A stretch of 36,300 nucleotides of DNA from Myxococcota bacterium (GCA_030748735.1 JASMLK010000063.1:1-36300), one strand, 5' to 3'. Shown: positions 9,400 through 18,190, counted from the stretch's first letter. Program-made: numbers and translations. Notes: a model not told the origin generated them from the sequence alone.

Positions 9400-9786
9400 C
9401 TACTTCGCGACCGGGTTTCGAGACAGGAGGTCCTGTGCGACCTCGCGCAGGGCTTCCGGCTCGAAGGGTTTCACCACGTAGGCGTCGGCTCCGAGCTGCA
9501 TGCCCTTTTCTCGATCCTTCTCAGAACCTTCGGTAGAAACGATGATCAGCGGTATGTCGCGATACTGGTCGTTGCTTTTCACGAAGGAAACGAGTTCGAG
9601 TCCGTTGATCTCCGGCATGTTGATGTCGGTGACGACGAGATCGAATTCCTCGCGGGGTAGCAAGCGCAAGGCCTCGAAGCCGTTGCTGGCCGCGAGCACC
9701 TTCACGGGTGACGCAAGTTCTTCGAGCGTGCTCGCCAGGAGCGACCGCATCGTTGCGGAGTCCTCGACGATCAGAATTCGTTGCAC
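9400..9786 (-). CDS. cheY: CheY-like single-domain response regulator
   Basis: The 128-residue product is a stand-alone receiver domain. The acidic pair Glu8/Asp9 (ILIVEDS), phosphoacceptor Asp54 (VVTDINMP), switch Ser/Thr (IIVSTEG) and Lys106 (VVKPFEP) are all in place. The frame stays open to 9873, but the GTG at 9786 is chosen because receiver homology starts there (QRILIVEDS) and a strong GGGAGGG Shine-Dalgarno precedes it at the right distance. It is the first gene of the chemosensory operon, separated from the DUF4388 gene by about 200 bases, so a promoter may lie in that gap. It is the expected phosphorylation target of the adjacent CheA; the downstream effector is not visible. Confidence 0.95.
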   Translation of the reverse strand: MQRILIVEDSATMRSLLASTLEELASPVKVLAASNGFEALRLLPREEFDLVVTDINMPEINGLELVSFVKSNDQYRDIPLIIVSTEGSEKDREKGMQLGADAYVVKPFEPEALREVAQDLLSRNPVAK

Positions 9787-9990
9787 GGGTATCCCTCCCA
9801 CCGCGATTCGCGCATCGACGGGTCGCGAATATTGATCGGCGACCCTTCGACTTTCTTGAGGCAGACCGAGCACTTCCGTGGGCTTCTCGCACCGCGGCGG
9901 CCGGTTGCCTGCGCGAGCACGAACCTGCCGTCGGTACCCCGCCAGGACGTCCCCCTCCAGCGCCCACGAGGATCGCTTCCGGCCGGACCT

Positions 9991-11697
9991 CTAGGCTCCC
10001 GGTTCGGCGAGGGCCCGTTCGAGGGCGGCGCGGTCGAGGGCGAGCCCGGCGTGGTGGAGCACCACCTCGAGTGCACTCAGGTCCCCCGGCATCGGCGCTG
10101 CACCGTTGTCGGCGTAGAGCAATGCCACGACTTCGTCCGAGCTGAGGATCGGTGCGATGTAGGCAGAAACATCGGGGGCGGCACCGATCAATGTCGCGAG
10201 CCGCAGGTCACCGGGGTTGCCCGCCGGAGCACAATGAGGGCACGCTTCCGAGATCACCTTCGAGAAACGCGCGGACTCGTCCCGTTGAAATCGCAGGGCG
10301 CGCATCTCGATGTCGTCGGGGCCACCCCCCGCTTCGATCCCTCGCTGCGCCATGCCGAGCACTTCTTCCCCACGCACCATGAACATCGCAACGCGCGCAA
10401 AGGATTCGCTCGCGAAGCGCAGCACGAGGGGAAGGATCTCCCCTTGCGACGAAGTCTGGCTCAGCGTCTCGGTCGCGACCTTCAAGCGTTCGAGGTCGCC
10501 ATTGGCCGGGTCGGCTGCGGCTGGGTTCGTGGCTGCGGCCGAGGTCGTGGGCGACGCCGCCGCGGGCGACTGGACGCGTTCGACCTGGGCCACCACCGCC
10601 TGGCACAGCGTGGTGGCCGCCTGGTTCGCCGGCCTCGATTCCGTGAGGGCCTCTTCCGTCGGATGGGTCACCACCGGCAGGTCGACGGGCAATGCCGCCG
10701 GGTCCTCGTCGTCCGATCGGAGCCAGAGGATCTGCATGCGCGAAGACTGCTCGCGCAGTCGCCTGACGAAGTCCGCCGCATCGGCGATCCCGTTGAGCGG
10801 GCTTCCCTCGATACCGGTCGCGACGAGCAGGATCGGAGCCTGCGCGCGCGCAAGGTACTGTCGTATCCGCCCCAGACCTTCCTGCGAGCGTTGAAAGATG
10901 TGAACGCCCGAAAACGAGGGCGCGAGCGCCGAGCGAACCCAGTCGAGTACGGCGAGTGAATCGTGGATCACCACGACCGGCGGGCTCGGAGTCGCGGGCG
11001 CGGTGAACGAAGCGGGAGTCGCGGGGACGGGCGTCGCCTGCGCGACCGCCTCGACTTCGGCGACCGGTTCGTGATCGTCGACCACGCCAAACATCTCTTC
11101 GGCGGGAAGTTCGAACCCCGGGTGTTCTTCCGATTCCAGCTGTGGATCGACGGCGACTGCAATGGCTTCGTCGGTCGTCGGCGCGTCGCCCGGGGTGGAC
11201 CCGCTGCGCTCTTTTTCATCGCGGACCCGCAGGCTTTCCATCGCGAGATACTGCGCGTTGACTCCGCTCGACAGCGCCATCTCGCTGGAAAGAGGCTGCT
11301 CTTCGGCCCCCACATCGAACGAGAACTCACCGGTCGTCCACCGGAACATGGCGCCGACGGCGTTTTCCGCACACTCCCGTCGCAACCACTCGATGCGGTC
11401 GATCCCGATGTCGACCTGTCGACTCAAGACCTGGGACAGGGCTTCACCTGAGTTGCGGGCGTGCTCACGCGCCGCTTCGAACGCGTCGACGGCCACGAAA
11501 CCGCGATCGACCAGCAGGCCGCGAAGATCTTCGGGGTCGCCCTTCAGTGTGGCCAGCCGCACGAGCCCTTCCTGGAAGACGATGCGTCCCTCGCCCGATT
11601 CGCTGCGAATCGAGAGGACGCCCGACTTCTGCGACAAATGGATGATTTGAAGGATGTCCCCCAGACCGAGGTCTTCGAGACTTCCAATCAGGCTCAT
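9991..11697 (-). CDS. DUF4388 (PATAN) - degenerate receiver - GAF regulatory protein
   Basis: The 568-residue protein has three recognisable parts. Residues 1-150 match the DUF4388/PATAN type: GSLEDLGLGDILQIIHLSQK, SGVLSIRS, GRIVFQEGLVRLA, then a winged-helix-like half with EFSFDVG. A Pro/Ala-rich stretch leads to a central receiver-like fold (about 255-370, VVVIHDSLAVLDWVRSAL) that has no clear phosphoacceptor Asp, so it may be a pseudo-receiver. The C-terminal 165 residues resemble a GAF domain (LLYADNG near its end). No membrane segment is seen. The frame is open to 11724, but ATG 11697 is preceded by TGGAG and matches the family start. It probably senses or scaffolds within signalling; the ligand is unknown. 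It lies just upstream of the che operon. Confidence 0.82.
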   Translation of the reverse strand: MSLIGSLEDLGLGDILQIIHLSQKSGVLSIRSESGEGRIVFQEGLVRLATLKGDPEDLRGLLVDRGFVAVDAFEAAREHARNSGEALSQVLSRQVDIGIDRIEWLRRECAENAVGAMFRWTTGEFSFDVGAEEQPLSSEMALSSGVNAQYLAMESLRVRDEKERSGSTPGDAPTTDEAIAVAVDPQLESEEHPGFELPAEEMFGVVDDHEPVAEVEAVAQATPVPATPASFTAPATPSPPVVVIHDSLAVLDWVRSALAPSFSGVHIFQRSQEGLGRIRQYLARAQAPILLVATGIEGSPLNGIADAADFVRRLREQSSRMQILWLRSDDEDPAALPVDLPVVTHPTEEALTESRPANQAATTLCQAVVAQVERVQSPAAASPTTSAAATNPAAADPANGDLERLKVATETLSQTSSQGEILPLVLRFASESFARVAMFMVRGEEVLGMAQRGIEAGGGPDDIEMRALRFQRDESARFSKVISEACPHCAPAGNPGDLRLATLIGAAPDVSAYIAPILSSDEVVALLYADNGAAPMPGDLSALEVVLHHAGLALDRAALERALAEPGA

Positions 11698-11785
11698 TGC
11701 ACACTCCAGCGTGTTGCGCGGCAACGCACGACGAACGAACCCAGGCGCCCGCGGACGCAGCGCAACAAGCCCATTCGATCCCGTG

Positions 11786-11803
11786 CGGGAAACGCTTTTC
11801 CCG
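11786..11803. other. Perfect 7-bp inverted repeat between two minus-strand genes
   Basis: CGGGAAA at 11786-11792 and TTTCCCG at 11797-11803 are separated by four bases. There is no run of T on either side, so it is not a classical intrinsic terminator. It lies downstream of the nusB operon and about 90 bases upstream of the DUF4388 start, so it could be an operator, a transcript end or an RNA structure. Confidence 0.45.
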
Positions 11804-11885
11804 TGAGAGGATCGGCCGAACGACGGTGGACTTGAACCCGCTGCCTACCGAGTGCGTACAGCTCGGGTGCGCGGAACCCGCGGGA

Positions 11886-12503
11886 CTACGACTGGGTCCG
11901 GTATGGGGCTGCCGGTTCGAGTGCGGTAGCGGCGGTCTGCGACCTCTGCGTCGGGGCGGGACGCCGAAAGCGCACCAGGGGGTCGGGCATTCGATCGAGC
12001 GCGGCCTCGAGGGCCACGGCCGAACGGTTCACCTCGTCGCCGGGAAGCACGATGCGCACGCGCATCGGCTGAGCGGCGCGACGAAAGCCCTCGCGTGCGC
12101 CCGTAACGAAAGCTTCCGCACAGCGCGGAAAATCGTCTCCCTCCACACCGAGCGGCGCCAGTGCGACCGAGTCGGCGCGCAAACCCGCCGCCCGCTCGAT
12201 GGCTTCACAGGCACACTCGGCGAGTTGTTCGAGGCGGTAGCGGCTTCGGGGGCCGAGGCCGAGGATCATCACCCGCCGCGCGCGCAGCTGCCCCCAGCTC
12301 GGAATCAACAGGACCTCGCCGCGGGCCCCGGATAGCTGACCCGAAGCGATCTGTTGCGAGACGAGTCCGCACAGACGCCAATCGACTCGCCCCGCTCCCC
12401 CGCGCAGGGGAAACTCGTCCGCGAACAAGCCGGCGATGGCGAGGTCGACCCACGCTCGCTCGAGGCGTTCGCCGCCGAGTTCGAGGTCGAGGATGCCCTT
12501 CAC
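11886..12503 (-). CDS. Leucyl-aminopeptidase N-terminal-domain-like protein
   Basis: From the GTG at 12503 the product has 205 residues. The N-terminal half (about 1-150) resembles the non-catalytic N-terminal macro-like domain of M17 leucyl aminopeptidases: a LRGGAGRVDWRLCG segment, then GEVLLIPSWGQL, RVMILGLGPRSRY and a helix-rich remainder. The M17 metal-binding catalytic domain is absent, so peptidase activity is not expected. The last 30 residues are Pro/Thr-rich and look disordered. The frame is open to 12743, but the GTG overlaps the nusB stop (GTGA, 12500-12503), which supports coupling. It is the last gene of the housekeeping operon. I recall similar stand-alone domains next to nusB in other deltaproteobacteria; the function is unknown. 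Confidence 0.7.
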   Translation of the reverse strand: MKGILDLELGGERLERAWVDLAIAGLFADEFPLRGGAGRVDWRLCGLVSQQIASGQLSGARGEVLLIPSWGQLRARRVMILGLGPRSRYRLEQLAECACEAIERAAGLRADSVALAPLGVEGDDFPRCAEAFVTGAREGFRRAAQPMRVRIVLPGDEVNRSAVALEAALDRMPDPLVRFRRPAPTQRSQTAATALEPAAPYRTQS

Positions 12504-13069
12504 GACGCGGCATCCGCGCGCCTGGCCACGGCGTCGAGCACACCATTGACGAAGGCCGGCGTCGTGTCGGCGCCAAATCGGCGGGCGAGTTCGACGGCTT
12601 CGTCGATCACGACCGCCGCAGGCGTGTCGCTGAAGAGCAATTCCCAGCTCGCGAGCCGCAGGATGTTCCGGTCGACCACGGCCATGCGTTCGACGCGCCA
12701 GTTGCTCGCGTGTTCGGCGATCACCCGGTCGAGTTCGGCGCATTGCTCGACGACGTTCAGCGCGAGGGCCTGCGCGAAGTCGTGGGCGGCCTTGGGCATC
12801 TCGAAGTTGGCGGCGATCCCTGCGAAGACTTCTGCCGGGGGAATGGGCTCCGCATCGCTGGGCGTGGGCATGGGCGTGGGCGTGGGCGTGGGCGTGGGCG
12901 TGGATTCGGAGGCTTCCGCTTCGTCACCCGGCGTTTCCGTTTTGCCCACGTCACGCGACGGTCGGCGTTGAAGATCGACCGCGAACAGTGCCTGCAACGC
13001 GACTTCACGCGCGCGGTGACGGGCTTCCTGCCTGGCCCGCTGTTTCGTTTCCGGCGTTGGGGCGCTCAC
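12500..13069 (-). CDS. nusB: NusB transcription antitermination factor with a Thr-Pro repeat insertion
   Basis: NusB binds boxA RNA with NusE (S10) and supports rRNA antitermination. The 189-residue product shows the family start (RHRAREVALQALFAVD) and the conserved C-terminal helices, including WRVERMAVVDRNILRLASWE and VVIDEAVELARRFG. Family members are usually 130-160 residues. The extra length comes from an insertion at about residues 40-75 that contains seven Thr-Pro type dipeptides encoded by a hexanucleotide tandem repeat. The start is GTG at 13069, overlapping the ribH stop (GTGA). The gene follows ribH, a widespread arrangement. Confidence 0.95.
   Translation of the reverse strand: MSAPTPETKQRARQEARHRAREVALQALFAVDLQRRPSRDVGKTETPGDEAEASESTPTPTPTPTPMPTPSDAEPIPPAEVFAGIAANFEMPKAAHDFAQALALNVVEQCAELDRVIAEHASNWRVERMAVVDRNILRLASWELLFSDTPAAVVIDEAVELARRFGADTTPAFVNGVLDAVARRADAAS
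12860..12903. repeat. nusB: Hexanucleotide tandem repeat inside nusB
   Basis: About seven consecutive GGGCGT-type units (one is GGGCAT) occur on the plus strand. On the coding strand they encode Thr-Pro dipeptides, with one Met-Pro from the variant unit. Because the unit is six bases, gain or loss would change the length of the insertion without breaking the frame. Confidence 0.9.
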
Positions 13070-13554
13070 GATGCATCCACCGCGGGCGGCTTCGCGAGTG
13101 CGGGGAGCAGCGCGGCCATTTCGACCGCTGCGCGCGTGACGTCCGCCCCCTTGTTGCCCTCGCAGCCTCCTGCGCGATCGAGCGCCTGTTCGATGTCGTT
13201 CACCGTCAATACGCCGAACGCCACCGGCACCGCGGTTTCGCGCATCACTTCACGCACACCGTCCGTCACGCCGTCACACACGTAGTCGAAGTGCGGCGTG
13301 CCCCCGCGAATCACGCTGCCCAGGGTCACGACTGCGTTGTATCGCCCGCTCTCGGCCAACAGCCGCGCCGCCTGGGGGATCTCGAACGCCCCAGGCACCC
13401 AGGCTACGTGCAGGTCTTCCGCACGCCCCCCGAGTTCGAGGAAGGTCGAGCGACAGCCTTCGAGCAGACGCGCGCTCACCAGATGATTGAAGCGCGCGAC
13501 CACCACGGCGATCGAAAGGCCAGTGGCGTCGAGATTGGTGGGATAGGTCTGCAT
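13066..13554 (-). CDS. ribH: 6,7-dimethyl-8-ribityllumazine synthase (RibH)
   Basis: RibH condenses 5-amino-6-ribitylaminouracil with 3,4-dihydroxybutanone phosphate to make lumazine, the penultimate step of riboflavin synthesis. From ATG 13554 the protein has 162 residues, normal for the family. Visible motifs are VVVARFNHLVSARLLEG (substrate Phe region), VPGAFEIPQAA, GSVIRGGTPHFDYVCD with the catalytic-region His, and VPVAFGVLTVND followed by GNKGADVTRAAVEMA. The open frame reaches 13614, but homology begins at 13554, thirteen bases after the ribD stop. The Shine-Dalgarno is weak (AGGTGAG, rather distant). Between ribD and ribH the ribE and ribBA genes often found there are missing. Confidence 0.96.
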   Translation of the reverse strand: MQTYPTNLDATGLSIAVVVARFNHLVSARLLEGCRSTFLELGGRAEDLHVAWVPGAFEIPQAARLLAESGRYNAVVTLGSVIRGGTPHFDYVCDGVTDGVREVMRETAVPVAFGVLTVNDIEQALDRAGGCEGNKGADVTRAAVEMAALLPALAKPPAVDAS

Positions 13555-13567
13555 GGGGGTCAGTCGC

Positions 13568-14701
13568 TCACCTGGGCTGATCGAGTCGAGCCGAAATATG
13601 GAGATCCTCGCCACGACGGCGAACGCGCAGGTTCTTCAATTCGATGGCGTCGATGAGACGCGAAACGCCGAGACCGCCGAGCGCGGGACGGCCGTCACCG
13701 CCGATCAACTTCGGTGCCTGGAACCAGTGTATCTCGTCTACGCACTGCGCGCGGAGCAGCGCAGCCGCGAGCCCGCCGCCTCCCTCGACGAAGACCGACG
13801 TGAGGCCCAGATCGCCCAGCTTTGCCAGGGCCCTGGGCAGGTCGAGGTGCTTGCCGCGGCGGGCGACTTCGATCCGCATCGCGTCGCGGCCTTCGAGCCG
13901 GGTGGCGCCGCGGGCGCCACGCGCGCAGAGAAGCCACGTCCCGGCGCGACCGTCGCTGCCGCCCTGCGTCTCGGGAAGCAGCCGTGCGTCGGGTCGCTTG
14001 CGAAGCGTCCGCAGGGAGGTGTCGACCACGATCCGGACCGGGCGATGCACGATGCGCTCGCCCTTGCGTGCGAAGAGTTCGGGGTCGTCGTCGATCGCCG
14101 TCTGCGACCCCACCATCACCGCGTCCGAGTGCGCCCGCATGTCGTGAACGAATGCCCGTGAAGCCTCGCCCGTGATCCAGCGCGACTCTCCACGCGCCGT
14201 CGCGATTCGGCCGTCGAGGGTCGTGGCGAGTTTCAGCGTCACGAAGGGCCTGCCTTTCTTGCACAGCGAGAAGAACCCGCGGTGCTGTTCTCGACAGGCG
14301 TCTTCGAGCACGCCGACATCCACCTCGATGCCCGCCCGGCGCAACCGCGCGATCCCGCGCCCGCGAACCCGCGCGTGGGGGTCGCGGCAGCCGAGATAGA
14401 CGCGACGAATCCCGGCTTCGATCAACGCCTCGGTGCAGGGTCCGGTGCGCCCGGTGAAGCAGCACGGTTCGAGGGTCACCGCGATGCTGGCACCGCGCAG
14501 CTTCGCCGCTCCGAACCTGCGGCGTGCCGCTTCGAGGGCCACGACCTCCGCGTGCGGTCCCGGCGGCGGCTTCGTCGCGCCACGGCCCAGCACCGTATTG
14601 CCACGGAACACGACGGCCCCCACCGATGGATTCGGAAACGTGCGACCCAACGAGCGCCGAGCGGCGGCCAGAGCCTGCTTCATCGCGGCCTCGGGTGTCA
14701 C
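13568..14701 (-). CDS. ribD: Bifunctional riboflavin biosynthesis deaminase/reductase (RibD)
   Basis: RibD deaminates the pyrimidine product of GTP cyclohydrolase II and then reduces its ribosyl side chain. The 377-residue protein has an N-terminal cytidine-deaminase-type zinc site: His50-Ala-Glu52 in PHAEVVAL and EPCCFTGRTGPC with Cys80 and Cys89. The C-terminal reductase domain (about 150-377) starts PFVTLKLATTLDGRIA and includes GSQTAIDDDP and VFVEGGGGLAAALL. Length and domain order are normal. The start is GTG at 14701, overlapping the nrdR stop (GTGA, 14698-14701). ribH follows 13 bases after its stop. Confidence 0.97.
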   Translation of the reverse strand: MTPEAAMKQALAAARRSLGRTFPNPSVGAVVFRGNTVLGRGATKPPPGPHAEVVALEAARRRFGAAKLRGASIAVTLEPCCFTGRTGPCTEALIEAGIRRVYLGCRDPHARVRGRGIARLRRAGIEVDVGVLEDACREQHRGFFSLCKKGRPFVTLKLATTLDGRIATARGESRWITGEASRAFVHDMRAHSDAVMVGSQTAIDDDPELFARKGERIVHRPVRIVVDTSLRTLRKRPDARLLPETQGGSDGRAGTWLLCARGARGATRLEGRDAMRIEVARRGKHLDLPRALAKLGDLGLTSVFVEGGGGLAAALLRAQCVDEIHWFQAPKLIGGDGRPALGGLGVSRLIDAIELKNLRVRRRGEDLHISARLDQPR

Positions 14702-15165
14702 GCGTCCGAGTCCCTGCGCTCGGCGAGATCGGCGAAGAAACGGTCGTAGTCGTCGGAGCTGTCGAAGTCGAGGAACACCGACGCGAAACGCACCGCGGCC
14801 AGCGAATCGAGTTCGATCAAGCCCCGCATGGCCTCTTCACCGATCGAGCGACTCGGGACTTCCTTCTCGCCGCTTTCGTGGATCACACGTTCGATCGAGT
14901 CGAGCAGGCGTTCGATCGCGTCCGCGCTGACCGGTCGCTTCACGCAGGCGGCGACGATGCCCCGCTGCAACTTGTCGCGGTCGTAGTCTTCGCGACGCGC
15001 GTCGTGCTTGATCACGCGGGGCAGCACGGTTTCGAGGCGCTCACGCGTCGTGAAGCGACGCCCGCACTCCTCGCACTCGCGACGACGGCGAATTTCTTCG
15101 CCCTCTTTCGTGAGGCGCGTGTCGATGACCTTGTTCTCTTCGTCGCCACAGAAAGGACAGCGCAC
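14698..15165 (-). CDS. nrdR: NrdR transcriptional repressor
   Basis: NrdR represses ribonucleotide reductase genes in response to bound ATP/dATP. The 155-residue protein has the family's N-terminal zinc ribbon (Cys3, Cys6, Cys31, Cys34; MRCPFCGDEENKVIDTR and CEECGRRFTTRE). The ATP-cone domain follows at about 49-139, with LPRVIKHDARREDYDRDKL and YDRFF near the end. The start is GTG at 15165. It lies 3 bases after the glyA stop and overlaps ribD by 4 bases, the usual glyA-nrdR-ribD order. No nrd genes lie in the window, so its targets are elsewhere. Confidence 0.97.
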   Translation of the reverse strand: MRCPFCGDEENKVIDTRLTKEGEEIRRRRECEECGRRFTTRERLETVLPRVIKHDARREDYDRDKLQRGIVAACVKRPVSADAIERLLDSIERVIHESGEKEVPSRSIGEEAMRGLIELDSLAAVRFASVFLDFDSSDDYDRFFADLAERRDSDA

Positions 15166-15168
15166 CGC

Positions 15169-16449
15169 TCAATCCCGATCGTTCCAACGATCCTCGTAGA
15201 GCGGGAAGTTGCGACAGAGGGCTTCGACGTCCTTGCGAATGGCGTCGAGGGTATCGACGTCGCCCGGGTTCTCGAGCACGCGCGCCACCAGGCCACCGAT
15301 CGTGCGCATTTCGTATTCCTTCATGCCGCGGGTGGTCACTGCCGGCGTCCCGATGCGAATGCCCGACGTCACCATGGGCTTGCGGGGATCGAAGGGCACC
15401 ATGTTCTTGTTGGCCGTGATACCCGCGCGGTCCATGGCAATCTGCGCGGCCTTGCCCGTGGTGTCGCGATCGACCAGCGACAGCAGGAACAGGTGATTGT
15501 CGGTGCCGCCGGAGACGACCGAGAAGCCGCGGTCGACGAAGTCCTGCGCAAGCGCCTTCGCGTTGGCGACGATCTGCTCGCAGTAGGTCTTGAAGGCAGG
15601 GGAAAGCGCTTCCTTGAAGGCGACCGCCTTGCCCGCGATGACGTGCATCAGCGGCCCGCCCTGCGAGCCCGGGAAGATCGCGCTGTTGATCTTCTTCTTG
15701 TAGTCCTCGTCGCAGAGGATCAGGCCGCCGCGCGGACCGCGCAGGGTCTTGTGCGTGGTGGTCGTCACGATGTGGGCCTTGCCGATCGGCGAGGGGTGCA
15801 CGCCCGTCGCGACGAGACCTGCAATGTGCGCGATGTCGGCGAACAGGATCGCACCCACTTCGTCTGCGATCTCGCGGAACTTCGCGAAGTCGATCACGCG
15901 CGAGTACGCGGTGGCCCCGCATTGGATCAGCTTCGGGCGGTGCTCCTTGGCCAACTCGCGCAGTTGGTCATAGTCGATGCACTCGTCTTCCTGGCTCACG
16001 CCGTAGGGGACGATCTTGTAGTGCTTACCCGAGAAGTTGACCGGACTGCCGTGGGTGAGATGACCACCGTGGTCGAGGTTCATCGCCAGGATCGTGTCAC
16101 CGAGTTCGAGCACGGCCTGGTAGACCGCGGCATTGGCGCTGCTGCCCGAGTGCGGCTGGACGTTGGCGTGGTCGGCCCCGAAGAGTTCCTTCGCGCGCTC
16201 GATCGCGAGGGTCTCGACTTCGTCGACGTGCTCACAACCGCCGTAGTAGCGGCGCCCCGGATACCCTTCGGCGTACTTGTTCGTGAGCGCCGAGCCGACG
16301 GCTTCGAGCACCGCCTTCGACACGAAGTTTTCCGACGCAATCAGTTCGATCGAAAGCGCCTGGCGCCTGGTTTCGCGTCGAATCCACAACGCGACTTCGG
16401 GATCGGTGCTGTCGAGGTTGGGCGTCGCAGTGTCGTTCGTATCGGCCAT
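15169..16449 (-). CDS. glyA: Serine hydroxymethyltransferase
   Basis: GlyA uses pyridoxal phosphate to interconvert serine and glycine while loading one-carbon units on tetrahydrofolate. From ATG 16449 the protein has 426 residues, matching the family. Motifs are [38 protein letters not shown], the PLP-lysine segment [15 protein letters not shown], and [15 protein letters not shown]. The frame is open another 50 codons to 16599, and that extension is retained in the open frame but shows no family similarity; no start has a convincing Shine-Dalgarno, so the exact N-terminus is uncertain. It lies between fabF and nrdR in the operon. Confidence 0.96.
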   Translation of the reverse strand: MADTNDTATPNLDSTDPEVALWIRRETRRQALSIELIASENFVSKAVLEAVGSALTNKYAEGYPGRRYYGGCEHVDEVETLAIERAKELFGADHANVQPHSGSSANAAVYQAVLELGDTILAMNLDHGGHLTHGSPVNFSGKHYKIVPYGVSQEDECIDYDQLRELAKEHRPKLIQCGATAYSRVIDFAKFREIADEVGAILFADIAHIAGLVATGVHPSPIGKAHIVTTTTHKTLRGPRGGLILCDEDYKKKINSAIFPGSQGGPLMHVIAGKAVAFKEALSPAFKTYCEQIVANAKALAQDFVDRGFSVVSGGTDNHLFLLSLVDRDTTGKAAQIAMDRAGITANKNMVPFDPRKPMVTSGIRIGTPAVTTRGMKEYEMRTIGGLVARVLENPGDVDTLDAIRKDVEALCRNFPLYEDRWNDRD

Positions 16450-16633
16450 GTCGAAGATCTTTTCCGTGGTGGTGCGACGCATTGCGCGCAGCTGGCGTTG
16501 CGATTCGGCACAGCGCCCCCACGCTGAACCCTGCAACGGGTTGAAGTCCGGCGGCGAGACCGGGTTGGTGTCGGCCTCGACCGCGGGGGCGTAGAACATA
16601 GCGGGCCGCCGTTCTCGGTCGACGATCCGACGT

Positions 16634-17905
16634 TCAGTCGCGCACGCGGGAGAAGATCAAACTGGCGTTCGTCCCGCCGAAGCCGAACGAATTGGACAGC
16701 GCCGCTTCGACCTCCTGCTTGCGCGCCTTGCCGACCACGTGGTCGAGGGCGCAGTCGGGGTCGGGATCGTCGAGATTGATCGTCGGCGGCAATTGCCCGG
16801 TGGCGACCGCCTGGATGGTCAGGATCGCCTCGACAGCACCGGCGGCGCCGAGCAGGTGCCCCGTCATGCTCTTGGTCGCCGAAACCGCGATCCCGTCGAT
16901 CGCCGCGCCGAAGACGCTTCGAAGCGCGTGGACTTCGGGCGGATCGCCCGCCGGCGTGCTGGTCGCATGGGCATTGACGTAGCCGATGGCGTCGGGCTCG
17001 AGCCCGGCGTCGCGCAGGGCCGCCTGCATGCAGCGCGCCGCGCCCTCGCCTTCCGTCGGCGGCTGCACCATGTGGAAGCCGTCCGCGCTGGCCCCGAAGC
17101 CCCGGACCTCGGCGAGGATCCGCGCACCGCGTTCGCGAGCCCGGTCGAGACGCTCGAGGATCAGTACGCCCGCCCCTTCACCGAGCACGAAGCCATCGCG
17201 AGCGCAGTCGAAGGGCCGGCTGGCGGCTTCGGGCGCGTCGTTTCGCACCGACAAGGCCTTCATCGCGGCGAAACCCGAAACCGTGATGCCGACGATCGGT
17301 GCTTCGGAGCCCCCCGCCACCATCACGTCGGTGTCGCCGCGCGCGATCAAGCGGGCCGCCTCGCCGATGGCGTGGCTCCCGGAAGCGCACGCGGTCACGC
17401 AGCAGAGATTCGGGCCCCGCAGTCCGTATTGGATCGAAATGCTGCCCCCGGGCATGTTCGAGATGCAGTAGGGGATGGTGAAGGGAGAGACCTTGCGTGG
17501 CCCGGACTTCTGCAAGGCGTCGTGGTTGTCGAGCAGGGTCGTGATGCCGCCGATGCCCGTGCCGATGCCGACGCCCACGCGGTCGCGGTCGACGCTGTCG
17601 AGGTCGAGACCACTATCGGCGAGGGCCTCTTCGACCGCGGCCAGCGCGTAGCGCACGGCCGGGTCCATCCTTCGCAGATCCTTACGGGACACCGTGGTGG
17701 GTTCCGGGTCGCCGGACAGCTCTGCGGCGATTCGCACCGGATAGTCGCTCGCGTCGAAGCGGGTGAGCGGGCCAGCACCGCTTCGCCCGGCGCACGCCGC
17801 TTCCCAGGTCGACGCAAGGTCGAGCCCGAGCGGCGTCACGCAGCCCATGCCCGTGACAACGACGCGCTGGGCATCTGCCGCCTGCGTCGATGGGTTCACG
17901 GACAA
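16634..17905 (-). CDS. fabF: Beta-ketoacyl-ACP synthase II (FabF)
   Basis: FabF elongates acyl chains by condensing acyl-enzyme with malonyl-ACP in the cytoplasmic type II fatty acid pathway. The 423-residue protein has the Cys-His-His triad: Cys173 in [12 protein letters not shown], His313 in [11 protein letters not shown] and His350 in [13 protein letters not shown], with Lys345 nearby. The N-terminus [13 protein letters not shown] and the C-terminal [12 protein letters not shown] are typical. The start is TTG at 17905, chosen because a CGGAG sequence sits eight bases upstream; a GTG two codons later is an alternative. It follows acpP directly, the normal acpP-fabF order. Confidence 0.97.
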   Translation of the reverse strand: MSVNPSTQAADAQRVVVTGMGCVTPLGLDLASTWEAACAGRSGAGPLTRFDASDYPVRIAAELSGDPEPTTVSRKDLRRMDPAVRYALAAVEEALADSGLDLDSVDRDRVGVGIGTGIGGITTLLDNHDALQKSGPRKVSPFTIPYCISNMPGGSISIQYGLRGPNLCCVTACASGSHAIGEAARLIARGDTDVMVAGGSEAPIVGITVSGFAAMKALSVRNDAPEAASRPFDCARDGFVLGEGAGVLILERLDRARERGARILAEVRGFGASADGFHMVQPPTEGEGAARCMQAALRDAGLEPDAIGYVNAHATSTPAGDPPEVHALRSVFGAAIDGIAVSATKSMTGHLLGAAGAVEAILTIQAVATGQLPPTINLDDPDPDCALDHVVGKARKQEVEAALSNSFGFGGTNASLIFSRVRD

Positions 17906-17908
17906 GGT

Positions 17909-18145
17909 TCAGGCTCCGCTTCGCTCTTTTACGTAGGTGATCGCGTCGCCGATCGTCTGGATCTTTTCGGCGTCTTCGTCGGGGATCTCGATGTCGAACT
18001 CTTCCTCGAGGGACATCACGAGTTCGACGATGTCGAGCGAGTCGGCTCCGAGGTCGTCGAGAAACGAAGCGCCCTGCACGGCTTCTTCCTTGGAAATGCC
18101 GAGTTGTTCGACGATCAGCTCCGTAACGCGTTCTTCGAGCGCCAT
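17909..18145 (-). CDS. acpP: Acyl carrier protein
   Basis: The 78-residue acidic protein is the carrier of growing acyl chains. Ser36 in the DSL motif ([13 protein letters not shown]) receives the 4'-phosphopantetheine arm. Length and helix pattern match AcpP throughout, ending in [10 protein letters not shown]. The ATG at 18145 is preceded by the strongest Shine-Dalgarno in the window (AAGAAGGAGT), in keeping with high expression. A gap of 127 bases separates it from fabD and contains a perfect hairpin; fabG, often between fabD and acpP, is absent. Confidence 0.98.
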   Translation of the reverse strand: MALEERVTELIVEQLGISKEEAVQGASFLDDLGADSLDIVELVMSLEEEFDIEIPDEDAEKIQTIGDAITYVKERSGA

Positions 18146-18170
18146 GCGGGACTCCTTCTTCCTTTCGGAC

Positions 18171-18190
18171 CTTCGAACCTGCGTTCGAAG
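18171..18190 (-). other. Perfect 8-bp hairpin in the acpP leader
   Basis: CTTCGAAC at 18171-18178 and GTTCGAAG at 18183-18190 flank a four-base loop. The hairpin ends 25 bases before the acpP start and just upstream of its Shine-Dalgarno. No T run follows, so it is not a standard terminator. It may stabilise a processed acpP transcript or bind a regulator; this is inference. Confidence 0.5.

Noticed and set aside
8050..9660. 536-codon plus-strand frame across cheA and cheY
   Set aside because: Opposite to two well-supported genes and without recognisable motifs.
9771..9990. Possible small protein with KCSVCLKKVEGSPINIRD ending inside the cheY start
   Set aside because: The Cys-x2-Cys segment is intriguing, but there is no convincing start or Shine-Dalgarno and it overlaps the well-supported cheY ribosome-binding site. 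Kept only as a curiosity.
11810..11850. tRNA-like T-loop (GGGTTCAAGTCC on the minus strand)
   Set aside because: No acceptor stem, D arm or anticodon arm can be drawn around it, and the T stem does not pair fully.
13555..13614. Upstream extension of RibH to an earlier start at 13614
   Set aside because: The extension overlaps the end of ribD and shows no similarity to lumazine synthase; homology begins at 13554.
14524..16527. 667-codon plus-strand frame
   Set aside because: Antisense to ribD, nrdR and glyA, all of which have clear catalytic or binding motifs.
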